Shown: piece by piece, positions 26,771 through 36,025 of the stretch
Position numbering within the stretch: the first letter of the stretch is position 1
Layout of the letters: each line of letters opens with the position of its first letter
Assembly: GCA_963787285.1 (NCBI GenBank)
Contig: CAWBCM010000008.1
Location: 124,001 to 188,000, forward strand
Direction: 5' to 3'
Source of the DNA: JAHEJN01 sp963787285
GTDB lineage: Bacteria; Actinomycetota; Acidimicrobiia; Acidimicrobiales; JAHEJN01
Length of the DNA stretch: 64,000 bases
The notes under the pieces: generated by a model
Databases searched by the model: none
What the model saw: the letters and a program-made list of their open reading frames with translations, nothing else
What the model was told of the DNA's origin: nothing
Program-made: the position numbers and the translations under genes

Positions 26771-27511
26771 ATGGCCGTCGTCCGCCTCTGTCATCTGTAC
26801 CCCGATCAGATGAACATCTACGCCGATCGTGGCAACATCGCCGTCTTCCGACAGCGCCTGGCCTGGCGGGGCCACACGCTCGAGGTGACCGACTCGGGCC
26901 CGGGCGACGAGCCGCGCCCCGACCACGATCTCTGGTACCTCGGTGGCGGCCAGGACCGCGACCAGACCCTGGTGGCCGACGACCTCGCCACGCTGAAGGG
27001 TCCGGCCATGCGGACGGCGGCCGACGACGGCGCCGCCATGTTGTACGTCTGCGGTGGGATTCAATTGGCCGGCCACTTCTACGTCGGTGTGGCCGGCGAG
27101 CGACTGGCCGGCGCCGCGGTGCTCGACCTCGAGACCACCGCCGGATCGTCACGACTGATCGGCGACCTGGTGATCGAGGCCGAGCTCGACGGCGAAACGC
27201 GAGAAGTCGTGGGGTACGAGAACCACGCAGGCCGCACGACCCTCGGTGGCGGCGTCCGGCCGCTGGGGAGGGTGGTGTCGGGCCACGGCAACGACGGCAC
27301 CTCGGGATTCGAGGGTGCCGTGCGCGATCGAGTGATCGGAACGTATCTGCACGGCCCTCTGCTGCCGAAGAACCCGTGGGTGGCCGACACACTGCTGGGA
27401 TGGGCTCTGGCGCATGCCGGAGAGTCGGTCGGCCTCGAGCCGCTCGATGATCGACTCGAGGCCGCCGCCCATGCGGCCGCTGTCGCCCGCACGTCGCACC
27501 CGAACCGCTGA
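26771..27511 (+). CDS. gatD: Lipid II isoglutaminyl synthase, GatD glutamine amidotransferase subunit
   Basis: A 246-residue class I glutamine amidotransferase-like (CobB/CobQ type) protein. The catalytic Cys is residue 94 in YVCGGIQLAG and the His is residue 194 in GTYLHGPLLPKNP; Cys94 has the same number as in characterised GatD. It releases ammonia from glutamine for MurT. The usual Gly-Tyr-Gln after the nucleophile is Gly-Ile-Gln here. It ends before a bidirectional terminator shared with cysNC. Confidence 0.92.
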   Translation: MAVVRLCHLYPDQMNIYADRGNIAVFRQRLAWRGHTLEVTDSGPGDEPRPDHDLWYLGGGQDRDQTLVADDLATLKGPAMRTAADDGAAMLYVCGGIQLAGHFYVGVAGERLAGAAVLDLETTAGSSRLIGDLVIEAELDGETREVVGYENHAGRTTLGGGVRPLGRVVSGHGNDGTSGFEGAVRDRVIGTYLHGPLLPKNPWVADTLLGWALAHAGESVGLEPLDDRLEAAAHAAAVARTSHPNR

Positions 27512-27537
27512 ACCCCTCCGACCCCCCCCCGCCGCCA

Positions 27538-27584
27538 AAATCCCCACTCTGGGTAGCGGCTTCCGCTCTCCACGATGGGGATTT
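27538..27584. terminator. Bidirectional terminator-like hairpin between gatD and cysNC
   Basis: AAATCCCCA pairs with TGGGGATTT, and an inner AGCGG/CCGCT hairpin sits in the loop. The A/T ends supply a short U-tract in both directions, suited to the two convergent operons. Confidence 0.55.
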
Positions 27585-27605
27585 GGCTCCGGAGGGCGGT
27601 CGAGA

Positions 27606-27638
27606 GAGCGCTCAGAGAGCGCTCAGGAGGGCGCTCAG
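27606..27638. repeat. Short direct repeats at the 3' end of cysNC
   Basis: GAGCGCTCAG occurs at 27606-27615 and 27617-27626, and GGGCGCTCAG at 27629-27638. The third copy includes the cysNC stop codon, so the other copies lie just after the gene. The repeats may be slippage products. Confidence 0.5.
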
Positions 27639-29519
27639 GGGGACAGGAGGGCTTCGATGACCAGCGCGGCCTGCGTCGAGGGGTCACCGTCGGCCGGCGT
27701 CAGGACCAGATCGGGCGAGACGGGGGCCTCGTAGGGATCGTCGATTCCGGTGAACCCCTTCAGCTCTCCTGCCCGGGCCCTGGCGTAGAGGCCCTTGGGG
27801 TCGCGGTCCTCGCAGAGCTCGAGGGGCGTGTCGACGAACACCTCGACGAAGGGCACGTCTGCGGCGAGGTGGAGCGCCCGAGCGTTGTCGCGGGCCCGCC
27901 GATAGGGCGAGACCAGCGGCACCAACGCCACCACCCCGGCATCTCCCATGAGCCGGGCGACCTCGGCCACCCGGCGCACGTTCTCGTCGCGATCGTCGGC
28001 CGAGAACCCGAGGTCGGCGTTCAGACCGTGTCGCAGGTTGTCGCCGTCGAGCAGGTAGGCGGGACGACGGTCGGCCACGAGCATCTGTTCGACCGCGACC
28101 GCCACCGTCGACTTGCCCGATCCCGACAGACCGGTGAACCACACGGTGGCGCCGGAGAACCCCAGCTCTTGCTCCCGCACGGGTCGCTCGATGGCGCTGG
28201 CATGCCACACGACATCGGCGCGGCGGCCCGTCGAGTCGTGACCCGGCGCGTCGGTGCCCATGTCAGTGGAAGCGATCCGGATCATGCCGGCGCCGACCGT
28301 GGCGCCGGTGACCTCGTCGATGAGGATGAAGCTGCCGGTCTCGCGGTTGCGGCGGTACTCGTCGAAGAACAGCGGCTGGGTGGTGCGCAGCGCCACCCGA
28401 CCGATCTCGTTGAGGGCAAGGGAATCGACGGTCTCGTCGCGGTGCAGGGTGTTGACGTCGAGGCGGTACTGGATGTCCTTGACCAGGGCGCGCACCGAAC
28501 GGGTGGTGTGCTTGAGCGCCAGCTTCTGACCCTCTCGCAGCGACCCCGCCTCGGTCATCCAGCACACCATGGCGTCGATGTCCTGGGACGACGTCGGTCG
28601 GTTGTGTCGTCGACAGATCATGTCGCCGCGCGACATGTCGATGTCGTCGGCGAGACGAACTGTGACCGACATCGGGGGAAAGGCCTCGGCGACGGGCCCG
28701 TCGAAGGTGTCGATGGCGGCGATGGTGCTCGTCGAACCCCGACGGCAGGACCACGACGTCGTCGCCGGGCTTCAGAACCCCGCCCACGATGCGCCCGGCG
28801 TAGCCGCGGTAGTCGTGGTACTCGTCGGTCTGGGGACGCAGCACGTACTGCACCGGGAAGCGGGCATCGATCAGGTTGCGGTCGCAGGCGATGTGCACCT
28901 CTTCGAGGTGGTGCAGCAGCGACGACCCCTCGTACCAGGCCATGTTGGCCGATCGGTCGACCACGTTGTCGCCGTGCAGCGCCGACACCGGGATGAAGGT
29001 GAGGTCGGCGATGTCGAGCTTGGTGGCGAACTGCCGGAACTCGTCCTTGACCTCGTCGAACCGCTCCTCGCTGTAGTCGACGAGGTCCATCTTGTTGACG
29101 CACAGCACCAGGTGCGGGATCCGGAGCAGCGACGCGAGGAAGGCGTGCCGGCGTGACTGCTCGAGCACCCCTTTGCGGGCATCGATCAGCACGAGGGCCA
29201 GGTCGGCCGTGGACGCACCGGTGACCATGTTGCGGGTGTACTGGATGTGGCCGGGGGTGTCGGCGATGATGAACTTGCGCTTCGGCGTGGCGAAGTAGCG
29301 GTACGCGACGTCGATGGTGATGCCCTGCTCCCGCTCGGCCCGCAGGCCGTCGGTGAGCAGCGCGAGGTTCATGTACTCCGCACCCATCTGCTCGGAGGTG
29401 CGTTCGACCGCCTCGAGCTGATCCTCGAAGATCGTCTTGGTGTCGTACAGCAGCCGCCCGATCAGCGTCGACTTGCCGTCGTCGACCGAGCCCGCAGTGG
29501 CGAATCGGAGCAGCTCCAT
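27635..29519 (-). pseudogene. cysNC: CysN-CysC fusion: sulfate adenylyltransferase large subunit and APS kinase, one frame break
   Basis: With one extra base removed near 28731 this encodes about 627 residues. The CysN GTPase part starts MELLRFATAGSVDDGKST and has DTPGHIQYTRN and CVNKMDLVDYS. After the break the second frame continues through the CysN beta-barrels (MSVTVRLADDIDMSRGDM) into APS kinase with TGLSGSGKSTVA near residue 465 and the DNLRHGLN motif. It activates sulfate to APS and phosphorylates it to PAPS. The stop of cysD overlaps its ATG by one base. The break is probably a sequencing insertion. Confidence 0.85.
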
Positions 29520-30435
29520 CAGAAGTACCCCTCCTTCTTGCGGTCTTCCATGGCGGCTTCCGACACCCGGTCGTCGGCCCGGGTGGCGCCCCGCTCGGTG
29601 ATCCGGGTCGCCGCGACCTCGTCGATCACCTTGTCCAACGTGTCGGCATCGGACTCGACGGCTCCGGTGCAGCTGGCGTCGCCGACGGTGCGGAACCGCA
29701 CCCGCTCGGTCGAAGATCTCCTCGCCGTCGAGCTGGGTGACGAACTCGGTGTCGGCCAGCAACATGCCGTCGCGCTCGAACACCTCGCCGCTCGTGCGCG
29801 AAGTAGATCGCCGGGAGGTCGATGCCCTCTGCCTTCGACGTACTGCCAGATGTCGAGCTCGGTCCAGTTCGAGATCGGGAACACCCGAATGTGCTCGCCC
29901 CGGCGGTGGCGCCCGTTGTAGAGGCTCCACAGCTCGGGCCGCTGGTTCTTCGGGTCCCACTGGCCGAACTCGTCGCGGAACGAGTACACCCGCTCCTTGG
30001 CCCGTGCCTTCTCCTCGTCGCGTCGGGCTCCGCCGAAGGCGGCATCGAAGCGGTGCTCCTCGATCGCATCGAGCAGCGTGGTGGTCTGGAGCTGGTTGCG
30101 ACTCGCCCGGGCACCCGTCTCCTCGACCACCCGGCCCGTGTCGATCGACTCCTGCACCGAAGCCACCACGAGGCGGACGCCGATCGCCTCGACGGTGCGG
30201 TCGCGGAACTCGATCACCTCGGGGAAGTTGTGGCCGGTGTCGACGTGCATCACCGGGAACGGCAACCGGCACGGGCAGAACGCCTTCACGCGCCAGGTGC
30301 AGCATCGACGATCGAGTCCTTGCCGCCGGAGAACAGCAGCACGGGGCGCTCGAACTCGGCGGCCACCTCGCGCATGATGTGGATCGACTCGGCCTCGAGG
30401 GCGTCGAGATGGGACAACTGATAAGTGCTCGGCAC
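29519..30435 (-). pseudogene. cysD: Sulfate adenylyltransferase small subunit CysD with at least five frame breaks
   Basis: Joined across frames, the protein is about 303 residues and collinear with CysD: VPSTYQLSHLDALEAESIHI, LLFSGGKDSIV (PP-loop), FDAAFGGARRDEEKARAKER, WDPKNQRPELWSLYNG, VFPISNWTELDIWQY and EDRKKEGYF at the end. Single extra bases are needed near 29709, 29788, 29830, 30287 and 30307. Conservation on both sides of every break argues against real decay. GTG 30435 is the start. It is the first gene of the cysD-cysNC operon, divergent from cysQ. Confidence 0.82.
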
Positions 30436-30475
30436 GCGATGTGGATCCCTGCAGACAAACCGGTAGGAAGATCAG

Positions 30476-31216
30476 ATGGTAACGACCGATCACGCCCTCG
30501 CGGGAGATCTGGCCAGCGAGGCGGGCGTCCTGTTGATGGCCATCCGCGCCGAGCTCGCCACCGCCGAAACCCGTGCGCTCAAAGACGAGGGCGATCGTCG
30601 GTCGCACGAGCTCCTCATGGCCCGACTGCGCGAGCATCGTCCCCACGACGCCGTCCTGTCCGAGGAAGGTGCCGATGACCACGCCCGGCTGAGCGCCGAT
30701 CGGGTCTGGATCGTCGACCCGCTCGACGGCACGCGAGAGTTCTCCGAACCGCCGCGCACCGACTGGGCCGTCCATGTCGCCCTCTGGCAGCACGGCGAGC
30801 TCGTCGCCGGTGCGGTCGCACTGCCCGCCCACGGCGTCACCCTCACCACCGACCCCGCTCCGTCGTTTCCCGAGCCGGTCCAGGGGGCGCCGCGCATCGT
30901 CGCCAGTCGAACCCGGCCCGGCCCGGCGGCGGCGGCCGTCGAGACCGCCCTCGACGGGCAACTGCTGTTGATGGGCTCGGCCGGAGCCAAGGCCATGGCC
31001 GTGGTGCGCGGCCAGGCCGACGTCTACGCCCACACCGGTGGCCAGTACGAGTGGGACTCGGCTGCGCCGGTCGCTGTGGCCGTCGCCGCCGGGTTTCATG
31101 CCAGCCGCACCGACGGCTCTCCGCTCGTCTACAACCAGCCCGACCCGTATCTGCCCGATCTGTTGATCTGTCGTCCGGAACTGGCCGCGACCTGTCTGCG
31201 GGCGCTGAACCCTTGA
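30476..31216 (+). CDS. cysQ: 3'(2'),5'-bisphosphate nucleotidase, CysQ-like inositol monophosphatase family
   Basis: A 246-residue Mg/Li-sensitive phosphatase. It has VLSEEGADD, the metal motif WIVDPLDGTREF and the C-terminal QYEWDSAAPVAVA. CysQ removes the 3'-phosphate of PAP formed when PAPS is reduced. Its divergent position next to cysD-cysNC supports this role over inositol phosphate. AGGAAG precedes ATG 30476. Its stop overlaps the TTG start of the next gene (TTGA). Confidence 0.88.
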   Translation: MVTTDHALAGDLASEAGVLLMAIRAELATAETRALKDEGDRRSHELLMARLREHRPHDAVLSEEGADDHARLSADRVWIVDPLDGTREFSEPPRTDWAVHVALWQHGELVAGAVALPAHGVTLTTDPAPSFPEPVQGAPRIVASRTRPGPAAAAVETALDGQLLLMGSAGAKAMAVVRGQADVYAHTGGQYEWDSAAPVAVAVAAGFHASRTDGSPLVYNQPDPYLPDLLICRPELAATCLRALNP

Positions 31217-33357
31217 GCGACACCGCCGGCGACACCGCGCCCGCCGATCTCTCCGTCGGCAGCTACAGCGACTCGGCTCCGTGGATCGTCGAGCCCGACG
31301 CCCTCGTGTGGCGTCGCGGTCTCGATCGGCGCCGAACGCAGGTCCAGGCTGCCGTACCCCGATTGCTGACACCGGGTCGCATCCCGCCGCTCCGGCGCAC
31401 CTTGGCGACGATCTGGCACCTGGGTCGGGCCATCGTCATGTGGGCCATCCGTGAGCGGGGGCGACCGCGATCGCGGGCCGGAATCTCGCGTCGCATGCGC
31501 CTGGCCTGTGAGGCACTCGGCCCCACCTACATCAAGCTCGGCCAGATCATCTCATCGGGCGAAGGGCTGTTTCCCGACGAGCTGGTCGCGGAGTTCCGCC
31601 TGTGCCGCGATCGGGTTCCGGCGGAGCCCTTCGAGGTCGTGAAGGCGATCGTCGAGGCCGACCTCGGCGCGCCACTGTCCCGTACGTTCATCGAGTTCGA
31701 TCCCGAGCCGCTGGCGGCCGCCTCGATCGCGCAGGTGCACCGTGCCGTTCTGCGCAATGGCCCCGAGGGGGCACCGGTGGAGGTCGTCGTGAAGGTGCAG
31801 CGGCCCGGCATCACCGAGCTGGTCCATCGCGACATCCGGATTCTGGCCTGGTTGGCCCCTCACCTCGTGGGGCGGATTCCGGTGGCCGCGCTGGCCAACC
31901 CTCCGGCGCTCGTCGAGCTCTTCGCCCAGACCATCGTCGAGGAGCTCGACTTCCGGCTCGAGGCCGAGAACATGGTCGATGTCGCGCGGTCGTTCACCGA
32001 GCTCGATCAGAACGGGTACGTGGTTCCCCGCCCCCACCCGGTGCACGTCACCGAGCGCGTCCTGGTCATGGAACGCCTCGTCGGTTTCGCCTTCGACGAC
32101 ATCGAGGGAATGGCCGCCGCGGGCATCGACCTGCAGGGAGTGGTCCGTACGGGCATGATCGGCTTCATGGAAGGTTGCATGATCCACGGCATCTTCCACG
32201 GCGACCTCCATGGCGGAAACCTGTTCGTGCTTCCCGACGGCCGCACCGCGTTGCTCGACTACGGCATCGTCGCCCGACTGCCCGAGTCCCGCCGCATCGC
32301 CTTCCTGCGTCTGCTGATCACCGGCACGACCGGCGACATCGAAGGCCAGGTCGCCGCCATCCGCGACCTCGGCGCCCTGCCCGCCGACACCGACCTGCGC
32401 CAGGTGATCGACGAGCTCGAGCTCGAGGCGCCGACCATCGATCCCACCACCCTCGATCCCGACGAGCTGGTCGACGAGCTCAACCGCATCGTCAAGGCGC
32501 TGTTGGGGTACGGCGCCAGCATGCCGAAGGAGCTGATGCTGTTCGCCAAGAACCTGGTGTTCATCGACTCCGCCATCGCCACCATGACCCCGGAGGTCGA
32601 TCTCCTCGGCGAGATCGCACACCTGGCCCAGTACTTCGCGCTCAACCACGGACAACGGATCGCCAGCGACGTCGGCATCGACCCCACCAGCTACACCATG
32701 GACCTCAGCTCGGTGAAGGCCGGATTCGGCGTGAGCGACGATGTCGAGTCGCTCAGCTACCGGGAGCTGCAGCAACGACGTGAACTGATCAGCCGTCGGC
32801 TCCAGAGCCACGCCCGACGGGGCTCGCGGGTACGGCGCACCTTGCGCGCGGCGCGGTCGGTGGTGGGGCGCAAGGCCGCCATCACCCTGGCCATCGTCGC
32901 CATCGTCGCGGCGAGCTGCTCGAGCGATCCGAGCGTCGATCAGGCCGACCCCTCGCCGGCCATCCCCGCGACCCTCGAGCCCCAGGCCACGACTGCGGCT
33001 CCGGCGCCGACATCGTCGCCGTCGCCGACGGTCGAGTCGAGCGCCACGCCCGAGCCGACCACCACCGAGCCCGACGGCACGATCGACGTCGCGGTCGCCC
33101 TCGAGCAGTCGGCCACCGGCCTGCTGACGGTCGGCGGCTTCCTGTTCGTCGGCGACGACGTTCGGCTGTGTTCGGCCCTGGCCGAGTCGTCACCTCCACA
33201 GTGCGGCGATCCGTCGGCGGTGGTCGAAGGCCTCGATCTGCAGACCTTCCCCGGTCTGGTGACCGTCGACGGAGTCGCCTGGACGCCCGATCGCGTCGAA
33301 CTCACGGCGATCCTCATCGACGGGCGCCTCGACGTGGTCGACATCACCCGGGAATAG
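31213..33357 (+). CDS. UbiB/ABC1-family kinase fused to a lipoprotein-like C-terminal domain
   Basis: A 714-residue ORF. Residues about 90-490 form an ABC1/UbiB atypical kinase: LGPTYIKLGQIISS (KxGQ motif), AAASIAQVHRA (Ala-rich loop), VVVKVQRPG, FHGDLHGGNLFV and LLDYGIVARL. At 553-569 comes ITLAIVAIVAASC, a helix ending in a lipobox-like Cys569, then a Pro/Thr/Ser-rich linker and an extracytoplasmic domain of about 90 residues with two Cys (RLCSALAESSPPQC). No stop separates them. Either this is one membrane protein with an outside domain, or a lipoprotein is also translated from GTG 32860/32863. The TTG start overlaps cysQ. Confidence 0.78.
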   Translation: MSDTAGDTAPADLSVGSYSDSAPWIVEPDALVWRRGLDRRRTQVQAAVPRLLTPGRIPPLRRTLATIWHLGRAIVMWAIRERGRPRSRAGISRRMRLACEALGPTYIKLGQIISSGEGLFPDELVAEFRLCRDRVPAEPFEVVKAIVEADLGAPLSRTFIEFDPEPLAAASIAQVHRAVLRNGPEGAPVEVVVKVQRPGITELVHRDIRILAWLAPHLVGRIPVAALANPPALVELFAQTIVEELDFRLEAENMVDVARSFTELDQNGYVVPRPHPVHVTERVLVMERLVGFAFDDIEGMAAAGIDLQGVVRTGMIGFMEGCMIHGIFHGDLHGGNLFVLPDGRTALLDYGIVARLPESRRIAFLRLLITGTTGDIEGQVAAIRDLGALPADTDLRQVIDELELEAPTIDPTTLDPDELVDELNRIVKALLGYGASMPKELMLFAKNLVFIDSAIATMTPEVDLLGEIAHLAQYFALNHGQRIASDVGIDPTSYTMDLSSVKAGFGVSDDVESLSYRELQQRRELISRRLQSHARRGSRVRRTLRAARSVVGRKAAITLAIVAIVAASCSSDPSVDQADPSPAIPATLEPQATTAAPAPTSSPSPTVESSATPEPTTTEPDGTIDVAVALEQSATGLLTVGGFLFVGDDVRLCSALAESSPPQCGDPSAVVEGLDLQTFPGLVTVDGVAWTPDRVELTAILIDGRLDVVDITRE

Positions 33358-33360
33358 AGT
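33355..33360 (+). promoter_or_regulatory. Leaderless -10 box TAGAGT for nucS
   Basis: TAGAGT ends 7 nt before GTG 33367. Its first three bases are the TAG stop codon of the preceding gene. Confidence 0.5.
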
Positions 33361-33366
33361 CCCAGC

Positions 33367-34026
33367 GTGCGCCTGGTCCTTGCTCGCTGTCAGGTCGACT
33401 ACGACGGCCGTCTCACCGCCCATCTCCCGATGGCACCACGGCTCATCATGGTGAAGGCCGACGGTTGTGTCGCCATCCACGCCGACGGTGGCGCGTACAA
33501 GCCGCTGAACTGGATGAACGCCCCCAATCGCCTCATCGAGGCCGAGGGGCGGTGGACGGTCACCAACCCGAAGGGCGAACGGCTCGTCATCACGATCGCC
33601 GAGATCTTCTCCGATACGAGCCACGAGCTCGGCCCCGACCCGGGTCTTCGCAAGGACGGGGTCGAGGCGCATCTCCAGGAGCTGTTGGCCGCCGACCCCA
33701 CCACCATCGGCACCGGGTTCACGCTGGTCCGCCGCGAGTTCCCCACCGAGATCGGCCCGGTCGATCTGCTCTGTCGCGACGCGGCCGGCGGTGCGGTTGC
33801 CATCGAGGTGAAACGACGCGGCGAGATCGACGGGGTCGAGCAGCTCGCGCGGTACATCGAGTTCCTGAATCGCGACCCGAATCTGGCGCCGGTGCGGGGG
33901 GTCTTCGTGGCCCAGGAAGTCAAGCCGCAGGCCAAGGTGCTGGCCGCCAAGCGTGACATCGAGTGGGTGGTGGTCGACTACGACGATCTCCGTGGCATCG
34001 AGTCACCCGAGCAGCGACTGTTCTGA
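33367..34026 (+). CDS. nucS: Mismatch endonuclease NucS/EndoMS
   Basis: A 219-residue two-domain nuclease with the N-terminal dimerisation/ssDNA domain (VLARCQVDYDGRLTAHLP) and a RecB-like C-terminal nuclease with PVDLLCRD and AIEVKRRGEIDG, giving the D-E-K active site. NucS supplies the MutS/MutL-independent mismatch repair of actinobacteria by cutting both strands at mismatches, with the sliding clamp. Length is typical. The leaderless GTG start is supported by the promoter. Confidence 0.94.
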   Translation: MRLVLARCQVDYDGRLTAHLPMAPRLIMVKADGCVAIHADGGAYKPLNWMNAPNRLIEAEGRWTVTNPKGERLVITIAEIFSDTSHELGPDPGLRKDGVEAHLQELLAADPTTIGTGFTLVRREFPTEIGPVDLLCRDAAGGAVAIEVKRRGEIDGVEQLARYIEFLNRDPNLAPVRGVFVAQEVKPQAKVLAAKRDIEWVVVDYDDLRGIESPEQRLF

Positions 34027-34070
34027 TTCCCTCCGGGCTCGGGCGGCACCTCCGCCCGGACGGCGACCAG

Positions 34071-34076
34071 TACATT
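34071..34076 (+). promoter_or_regulatory. -10 box TACATT for the VanW gene
   Basis: TACATT is about 30 bases before ATG 34106, giving a short leader of roughly 23 nt. Confidence 0.4.
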
Positions 34077-34105
34077 GGCTCTCTGCGACATCGTCGCTCC
34101 CCACC

Positions 34106-35992
34106 ATGAACGCACGTACTCCCCTCGGTGAACTCAGTCTGCAAGACCGGCGCGCCATCCGGCGCGCCGCCAAGCGCCGACAGAAGCGCCTCTGGTGGTT
34201 CGCCGCACCCGTGGGCCTGCTGGTCGTCTTCCTGATCGCGTTCACGGTCGACGCGCTCCTCACGAGCGGGAAGACCGCACGTAACGTCGAGGTGGCCGGC
34301 GTCGACGTCGGCAATCTCGACGACGCGGCCCTCGACGAGGCCATCGCGACGATCGAATCCGACTTCGGCCGACGTCCGGTCGAGATCCGGCTTCCCGAGA
34401 CGACGATCACGACGAATGCCGCCGATGCGGGGCTGCGCGTCGATGCCGAGGCCACGGCCGAAGCGGTGAACGACGAGGGACGCGGCTTCGTGCTGGCTCG
34501 ACCCTTCGGCTGGCTGGGACGTTTCTTCTCCCCGTCGACGGTGGATCTGCACTTCGCCGCGGCCGAGCTGGCCGATGCGCCGGCACTGAACGAGCTGGAG
34601 GCCTCGATCGCGACCGATCCCGTCGAACCTTCGGTCGAGCTCGTCGATGGTGCCTTCGCGCTCGTTGCGGGCCAACCCGGGCTCGGTATCGCCCCCCAGA
34701 CGATTCTCGACCAGCTCCCCGAGGCGGCCGCCGCAGGGTCGACGCCGATCGTCGTCGACGCCGTGCCGAGCCCCATCGCGCCGTCAGTCTCTGACGACGC
34801 CGTACAGGCGGCGATCGACGAGTGGAACGCGAAGACGGCGGCCGGCCTCACGATCTCGGTCGGCGGCGAGTCCACCCGGCAGTTCGGAGCCGGTGAGCTG
34901 CGATCGTGGCTCACCCTGTCGGTCGCAGGCGCCGAGATCACCGCCGCCCCCGACGCCGATGCCATTCGGGCCATGCTCGAGGACCGCTTCGCCGACCTCG
35001 GCGACCTCGGTGCCCCCGGACCCATCACCATCGTCGATGGTGCACCGGTGGCGGCCCCGGGCGAACCGGGCACGAAGTGCTGCACCCCCGACGCTCCCGA
35101 TGCGATCTTCGATGCCATCGAGACCGGAGCAGGAACCGTCCGCCTCGAGCTCGAGACCGTCGACAGAGGTGAGGACTACCTCGCCGAGCTGGGCATCGTC
35201 GAGCTCGTCGGCGAGTTCACCACCAACCACGACTGCTGCCAGGGGCGGGTCGACAACATCCAACGACTGGGTGAGATCATCCGCGGCCAGATCGTGATGC
35301 CCGGCGAACGCTTCTCGGTCAACGAGTTCGTGGGGCCGCGCACGATCGAGAAGGGCTTCGTCGGGGGCGGGGTGATCTACCAGGGGGTGTTCAAGTCCGA
35401 CATCGGCGGTGGCATCTCGCAGTTCATCACCACCTTCTTCAACGCCGTGTTCTTCGCCGGTCTCGACTACGACACCTACCAGTCGCACTCGATCTACATC
35501 TCCCGGTACCCACGGGGACGCGAGGCCACCATCTCGTATCCGGCGCCCGACTTCGCCATCGTCAACACATCGGAGTATCCGGTCCTCATCTGGTCGACGT
35601 GGACCGACACGTCGATCACCGTGGAGCTCTACTCGACCAAGCACATCGAGGTGACCCAGACCGGTCAGGTCGACGAGGCCGCCGGCGCCTGTACCCGGGT
35701 CACCACGTTCCGTGAGCGCGTGTACCCCGACGGCGAGGTGGTCGAGGACTCGGTGTTCGCGCTGTACCAGCCGAGCGAGGGCATCGGCTGCGATGGCCGG
35801 CCCACGGTGCCGCCGACGCCGGCGCCGACGCCCGCCGCCACTCCCGAACCGGAGCCCGAGCCGACACCGGTGCCGGAGCCGACGGTGCCCGTGGAGCCGA
35901 CGCCAGAACCACCAGCGGAGCCGACGCCCGAACCGCCGGTGGAGCCGACACCGGAGGTGCCCCCTCCGGTCACCGAACCACCGCCGGCCTGA
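34106..35992 (+). CDS. VanW family membrane-anchored protein
   Basis: A 628-residue protein with a charged N-terminus, one membrane helix at about 30-50 (LWWFAAPVGLLVVFLIAF) and an extracytoplasmic part. Two repeats of a putative peptidoglycan-binding (PG_binding_4) domain cover about 60-340, then a VanW domain with MPGERFSVNEFVGPRT, GGGVIYQGVF and GGGISQFITTFFNAVF. The C-terminal 60 residues are a Pro-Thr-Glu repeat (PTPEP type), probably cell-wall spanning. VanW proteins accompany glycopeptide resistance loci and spore or wall systems, but their activity is unknown. Confidence 0.85.
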   Translation: MNARTPLGELSLQDRRAIRRAAKRRQKRLWWFAAPVGLLVVFLIAFTVDALLTSGKTARNVEVAGVDVGNLDDAALDEAIATIESDFGRRPVEIRLPETTITTNAADAGLRVDAEATAEAVNDEGRGFVLARPFGWLGRFFSPSTVDLHFAAAELADAPALNELEASIATDPVEPSVELVDGAFALVAGQPGLGIAPQTILDQLPEAAAAGSTPIVVDAVPSPIAPSVSDDAVQAAIDEWNAKTAAGLTISVGGESTRQFGAGELRSWLTLSVAGAEITAAPDADAIRAMLEDRFADLGDLGAPGPITIVDGAPVAAPGEPGTKCCTPDAPDAIFDAIETGAGTVRLELETVDRGEDYLAELGIVELVGEFTTNHDCCQGRVDNIQRLGEIIRGQIVMPGERFSVNEFVGPRTIEKGFVGGGVIYQGVFKSDIGGGISQFITTFFNAVFFAGLDYDTYQSHSIYISRYPRGREATISYPAPDFAIVNTSEYPVLIWSTWTDTSITVELYSTKHIEVTQTGQVDEAAGACTRVTTFRERVYPDGEVVEDSVFALYQPSEGIGCDGRPTVPPTPAPTPAATPEPEPEPTPVPEPTVPVEPTPEPPAEPTPEPPVEPTPEVPPPVTEPPPA

Positions 35993-36013
35993 TCCCGTCT
36001 CCACCCGAAGCGT

Positions 36014-36019
36014 TAGCCT
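36014..36019 (+). promoter_or_regulatory. Leaderless -10 box TAGCCT for the WS/DGAT gene
   Basis: TAGCCT ends 7 nt before GTG 36026. Confidence 0.5.
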
Positions 36020-36025
36020 GATCCC

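Noticed and set aside
27606..27638. Mobile element end or attachment site at the 3' end of cysNC
   Set aside because: There is no transposase, integrase or tRNA nearby, and the repeats are only ten bases.
31051..31212. Upstream extension of the UbiB-like ORF into cysQ
   Set aside because: The frame runs out of phase through cysQ coding sequence; the TTG overlapping the cysQ stop is the natural coupled start.
31213..33357. Classical ubiquinone biosynthesis gene ubiB
   Set aside because: ABC1 kinases occur widely in actinobacteria that use menaquinone, and no ubi genes are nearby, so no gene symbol was given.
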